A DNA stretch of 7,964 nucleotides from contig CAMKMK010000108.1 of the NCBI GenBank assembly GCA_946413885.1, positions 1-7,964 of the forward strand, in the 5' to 3' direction. Positions 5,037-7,964 of the stretch are shown piece by piece; the stretch's first letter is position 1; each line of letters begins with the position of its first letter. The position numbers and the translations under genes were made by a program. Under the pieces are notes generated by a model. The model saw only the letters and a list, made by a program, of their open reading frames with translations. It was not told where the DNA came from and ran no database searches. The stretch is from an uncultured Prevotellaceae bacterium. GTDB taxonomy: Bacteria > Bacteroidota > Bacteroidia > Bacteroidales > Bacteroidaceae.

Positions 5037-7964
5037 TTACCGCTTTGGTGTGGTGCATTCATTTACGAGATAGGCAATTGACATATATGGCACGCCGGAG
5101 TTTGTTTGCAATCCTATCTCGCAAGTTCGGCTGTTTGAGTAGCCATACACTACTTCATGCTCTTCTATCTGTGAGCGGAGTTTGCGCAGGGCGTAACGGT
5201 TCAACTCGGGATTGAGAAAACCCTTGTCTCCTGCAAAGCCACAACAGCCAACGCCAACGGGCACAAGTACTTTATTGGAACACAGGTGTGCAAGCTCCAC
5301 GAGTTGGTTTCCGAGTCCCATTTCACGTGTGGAGCATGTGATATGTACCGATATACTGCGGTCGATAAGATGGAAGTCAAGCCTATCACGAAGGAAAGTC
5401 ATTATGAACTCCACTGGTTCGTAAAGATTCATCTTGGTAATCATTTTGCGCATTCGGTGCAGGCAAGGACTCTGGTCGCAAAGCACAGGATACTTGCCGT
5501 GGTTGCTTGCCTCCCATAGCGCTTCCTCCAGTTCAGCTGTTTTCTTGTCGGCGATATCGAGCATTCCCTTCGATTCCCAAATCTGCCCGCAACACATCTT
5601 GTCCATGTGTTTGGGGAAGATGACGCTATAGCCTGCCTTGTTGAGTAGGTTACACATCTCATCAACTACCGACCTGGCAACAGGTGCCCCCTTGGCGAGT
5701 CCCATCGTCTGGTTGATGCAGCTGGGAAAATAAACCACTTTCAGTTCCATATTAGCCTTTATTGGTTCTCTTGTGCTATCGGATTGAGGTTGGCAGGATT
5801 TCCGTGGCATGGAAGGGGTCCATTGCGGGATGCCCATTTTGTGTAAACCATTACTTATTCCTTGCATCCCTGAGGTGCCAATCAAGGAGTGACCAATGTT
5901 TGCTACGTCGAGCACCACGCGCAATCCATTCTTAATTCCTTTCATGTGGTGTGCGGTAAAGTTCCCTATCTTATAGCCCATACTGTTGTCCTGCATGTTC
6001 AGTAGTCGTATGAGATGGGTTAGGTCACCCGTGTTTATCTTCATTGGGCATGAAGTAGCGCAGAGACCGTCGGCTGCACATGTCTTGTCGCCATAGTATT
6101 TGTAAAGTTTTTTCAGTCGTTCTAAACGTGCTGGTTTTTCACCTGTTGCCTTCAAGTGAAGTATCTCTCGTTGTATAGCGATCCGCATGCGAGAGGATAA
6201 GGTAAAACCACATGATATGCAGTTCACTTCGCAGAAGCCACATTCGATGCACTTGTTTGCCTTCTTTACTCCCTCTATAACGTCTTGTGTTGACGATCTT
6301 TTGTCCTCTTCCAGCTTGTAGTATTGCCTTCCATCGGGTATTCCTTCGAAGGGGTAATTAAGTTCTGGCATTGGTTTGAAATTTTTGATGAAGCAGTTGG
6401 GATCATCATTGAAGATACAACCTTGGTTCAGCAGGTTGTCAGGATCAAATATGGTTTTGAGGTCTTTCATCACCTCGTATGCCTCGTCTCCCCACTCATA
6501 CTTGACAAATGGTGCCATGTTGCGTCCTGTTCCATGTTCTGCCTTCAGAGAACCGTCGTACTCTTCCACCACAAGTTTTACCACATCGCGCATCATTTCC
6601 TCGTATTGTTTAACGTCAGCATCTGTCTTGAAGCTCTGGTTTAGGATGAAGTGATAGTTCCCCTCGAACGCATGTCCATAGATGCATGCATCGCTGTAGC
6701 CGTGGTCGGCAATGAGTTTCTGCAGTTTTACTGTTGCCTCTGGAAGATCCTCGATGTGGAAAGCGATGTCTTCGATGAGGCAACTGGTACCTATCGGATG
6801 CATTCCTCCCACGCTGGGGAATATCCCTGAACGTATTGCCCAGTATTTTCCATATATTTTGGGGTCTTCGGAAAACTCTGTAGGGATATAGAGATGATAA
6901 TTTGCGAGACATTCCTTGATGGCCTTTATCTTGTCGATAAGCTCCTCGTGGGTGATAGCTTTCGTTTCAATAAGCAAGGCCGTGAGGTTGTGGTAGTCAC
7001 CTGGCTCCACCCCAGATACCTTTCCTGCATCGACATCTTTTTTGTATTGCAAGAATACAGGATCGTCAACGGAGGCGAGTGAAAGATAGTCGAACATCTC
7101 GGCTGACTTCACCATCAGGTTTTCCTCGCTCATTTTGATGTCTTCCTCCGTTGCCTTCAACTTCTTCATTGCCACCACCGCCTCGCAACTTTCTTTCATG
7201 GTGTAGAAATAAACCATTGCCGATGCTTTGAACTTATAATCGTAGAGAGTCTTCATGGTGACCTCAGCGAGGAATGCCAGCGTACCTTCTGACCCGACGA
7301 TGGAATGGGCCATTATGTCGAAAGGATCATCATAAGCAACCAGCGGGCGAAGATTCAATCCTGTAACGTTCTTGATGGAGTATTTGTAACGTATGCGCTC
7401 TACGAGCTTCGTATTAGCTCTGACACGGTCACGCAGATCTTCTATCTTTTTGATAAACTCTGGATGCGATTTACGAAAGTCCTCTTTGCTCTTTTCGTTA
7501 CCCGTGTCAATGATGGTTCCATCGGCAAGGATAAGGCGTGCAGAGATAAGCATGCGGTCGCTGTTGGCATGCACCCCACAGTTCATCCCTGACGCGTTGT
7601 TGCATACGATGCCTCCAACCATAGCAGAACCGATTGAGGCGGGATCAGGAGGGAAAACCCTACCGTAGGGCTTGAGTATCTCGTTCACTCTTGCACCCAC
7701 TATCCCTGGTTGTAAGCGAATGCTGTTCTTGTCTTCACTAATTTCATATTTCTCCCAGTTCTTTCCTGCGACAATAAGCATCGATTCACTAACGCTCTGT
7801 CCGGACAACGATGTGCCTGCAGCACGGAAGGTGAAGGGTATCTTGTGCTTTGCAGCCAGTTTCATTATCTTTGAGATTTCCTGCTCGCCGTCTGATCGGA
7901 CCACAATTTTGGGTGTTAGTCTGTAGCAACTGGCATCTGTACCCCAACCAAAAGTACGGAGTTC
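5037..7964 (-). CDS. FAD-binding and (4Fe-4S)-binding dehydrogenase, D-lactate / D-2-hydroxyacid type, 5' end cut by window edge
   Basis: Fusion of a GlcD-like flavin dehydrogenase with a GlpC-like iron-sulfur half. Such proteins oxidise D-lactate, D-2-hydroxyglutarate or similar 2-hydroxyacids and pass electrons through Fe-S clusters to a respiratory acceptor. The frame stays open to base 7964; a GTG at 7902-7904 is internal, because the upstream codons encode the family motif TDASCYRLTP. Numbering from the first visible residue (975 visible): FAD-binding domain about 15-240, with GTSLSGQS at 50-57; FAD oxidase C-terminal domain about 240-515, with GHAFEGNYHF at 430-439 and EHGTG at 476-480; ferredoxin-type region with Cys572/575/578/582 and then Cys629/635/639; two CCG domains with Cys-Cys-Gly at 791-793 and 907-909. 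No signal peptide or membrane helix is visible. The family runs to about 950-1020 residues (E. coli YdiJ, Shewanella Dld-II), so only a few dozen residues are missing. The family is certain; the substrate is inferred. Confidence 0.93.
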   Translation of the reverse strand, partial: ELRTFGWGTDASCYRLTPKIVVRSDGEQEISKIMKLAAKHKIPFTFRAAGTSLSGQSVSESMLIVAGKNWEKYEISEDKNSIRLQPGIVGARVNEILKPYGRVFPPDPASIGSAMVGGIVCNNASGMNCGVHANSDRMLISARLILADGTIIDTGNEKSKEDFRKSHPEFIKKIEDLRDRVRANTKLVERIRYKYSIKNVTGLNLRPLVAYDDPFDIMAHSIVGSEGTLAFLAEVTMKTLYDYKFKASAMVYFYTMKESCEAVVAMKKLKATEEDIKMSEENLMVKSAEMFDYLSLASVDDPVFLQYKKDVDAGKVSGVEPGDYHNLTALLIETKAITHEELIDKIKAIKECLANYHLYIPTEFSEDPKIYGKYWAIRSGIFPSVGGMHPIGTSCLIEDIAFHIEDLPEATVKLQKLIADHGYSDACIYGHAFEGNYHFILNQSFKTDADVKQYEEMMRDVVKLVVEEYDGSLKAEHGTGRNMAPFVKYEWGDEAYEVMKDLKTIFDPDNLLNQGCIFNDDPNCFIKNFKPMPELNYPFEGIPDGRQYYKLEEDKRSSTQDVIEGVKKANKCIECGFCEVNCISCGFTLSSRMRIAIQREILHLKATGEKPARLERLKKLYKYYGDKTCAADGLCATSCPMKINTGDLTHLIRLLNMQDNSMGYKIGNFTAHHMKGIKNGLRVVLDVANIGHSLIGTSGMQGISNGLHKMGIPQWTPSMPRKSCQPQSDSTREPIKANMELKVVYFPSCINQTMGLAKGAPVARSVVDEMCNLLNKAGYSVIFPKHMDKMCCGQIWESKGMLDIADKKTAELEEALWEASNHGKYPVLCDQSPCLHRMRKMITKMNLYEPVEFIMTFLRDRLDFHLIDRSISVHITCSTREMGLGNQLVELAHLCSNKVLVPVGVGCCGFAGDKGFLNPELNRYALRKLRSQIEEHEVVYGYSNSRTCEIGLQTNSGVPYMSIAYLVNECTTPKR

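Noticed and set aside
6324..6644. Plus-strand open frame of 106 codons, hydrophobic and Cys-rich
   Set aside because: Antisense to the conserved FAD oxidase region of the dehydrogenase; the composition follows from the opposite-strand codons.
7902..7904. GTG as the start codon of the dehydrogenase
   Set aside because: The frame is open for 20 more codons to the window edge, and those codons encode the conserved TDASCYRLTP stretch of the family, so the real start lies outside the window.
5037..7964. Functional link between the dehydrogenase and the polysaccharide cassette
   Set aside because: A promoter candidate separates them and the enzyme has no role in hemicellulose breakdown; same-strand adjacency alone is not enough.

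Overview
The window looks like a piece of a Bacteroidota chromosome, most likely a gut or rumen Bacteroidales such as Prevotella or Bacteroides. Four things point there: the genes have weak or no Shine-Dalgarno sites; one gap has an exact match to the Bacteroidota -7 promoter element (TAnnTTTG); the secreted enzymes have short Sec signal peptides ending in an alanine followed by Gln; and hemicellulose-side-chain enzymes are clustered. The genus is an inference from these traits and was not tested by a search.

All four genes lie on the minus strand, so transcription runs from high to low coordinates. The 5' end of the first gene is cut off by the window edge. It is a very long FAD-plus-iron-sulfur dehydrogenase of the D-lactate / D-2-hydroxyacid type (5037-7964), a cytosolic or membrane-peripheral redox enzyme. 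An 86-base gap with a good promoter candidate follows. Next come three secreted carbohydrate enzymes in a row, separated by only 56 and 78 bases: a GH43 glycosidase with a CBM6-like module and an unassigned C-terminal module (2908-4950); a second GH43 of the endo-arabinanase-like type with a ricin-like beta-trefoil (1397-2851); and a CE7-like acetyl xylan esterase (20-1318).

The three secreted enzymes make sense as one operon for stripping side groups from an acetylated, arabinose-bearing plant polysaccharide. The GH43 enzymes would remove or cut arabinosyl (or xylosyl) units and the esterase would remove O-acetyl groups. Arabinoxylan is the likeliest target, with arabinan-bearing pectin as the alternative. 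No SusC/SusD pair, regulator, xylanase or transporter is visible, so this would be a fragment or satellite of a polysaccharide utilisation locus. The dehydrogenase upstream is probably an unrelated neighbour with its own transcription unit.

Coding density is very high and no gap exceeds 86 bases. I found no tRNA, rRNA, CRISPR array, insertion sequence or phage gene, and no clearly new biological system. The most interesting items are domain-level: the unassigned C-terminal module of the first GH43, the non-canonical CE7 motif of the esterase, and an Asp in place of one Cys in an iron-sulfur motif of the dehydrogenase.
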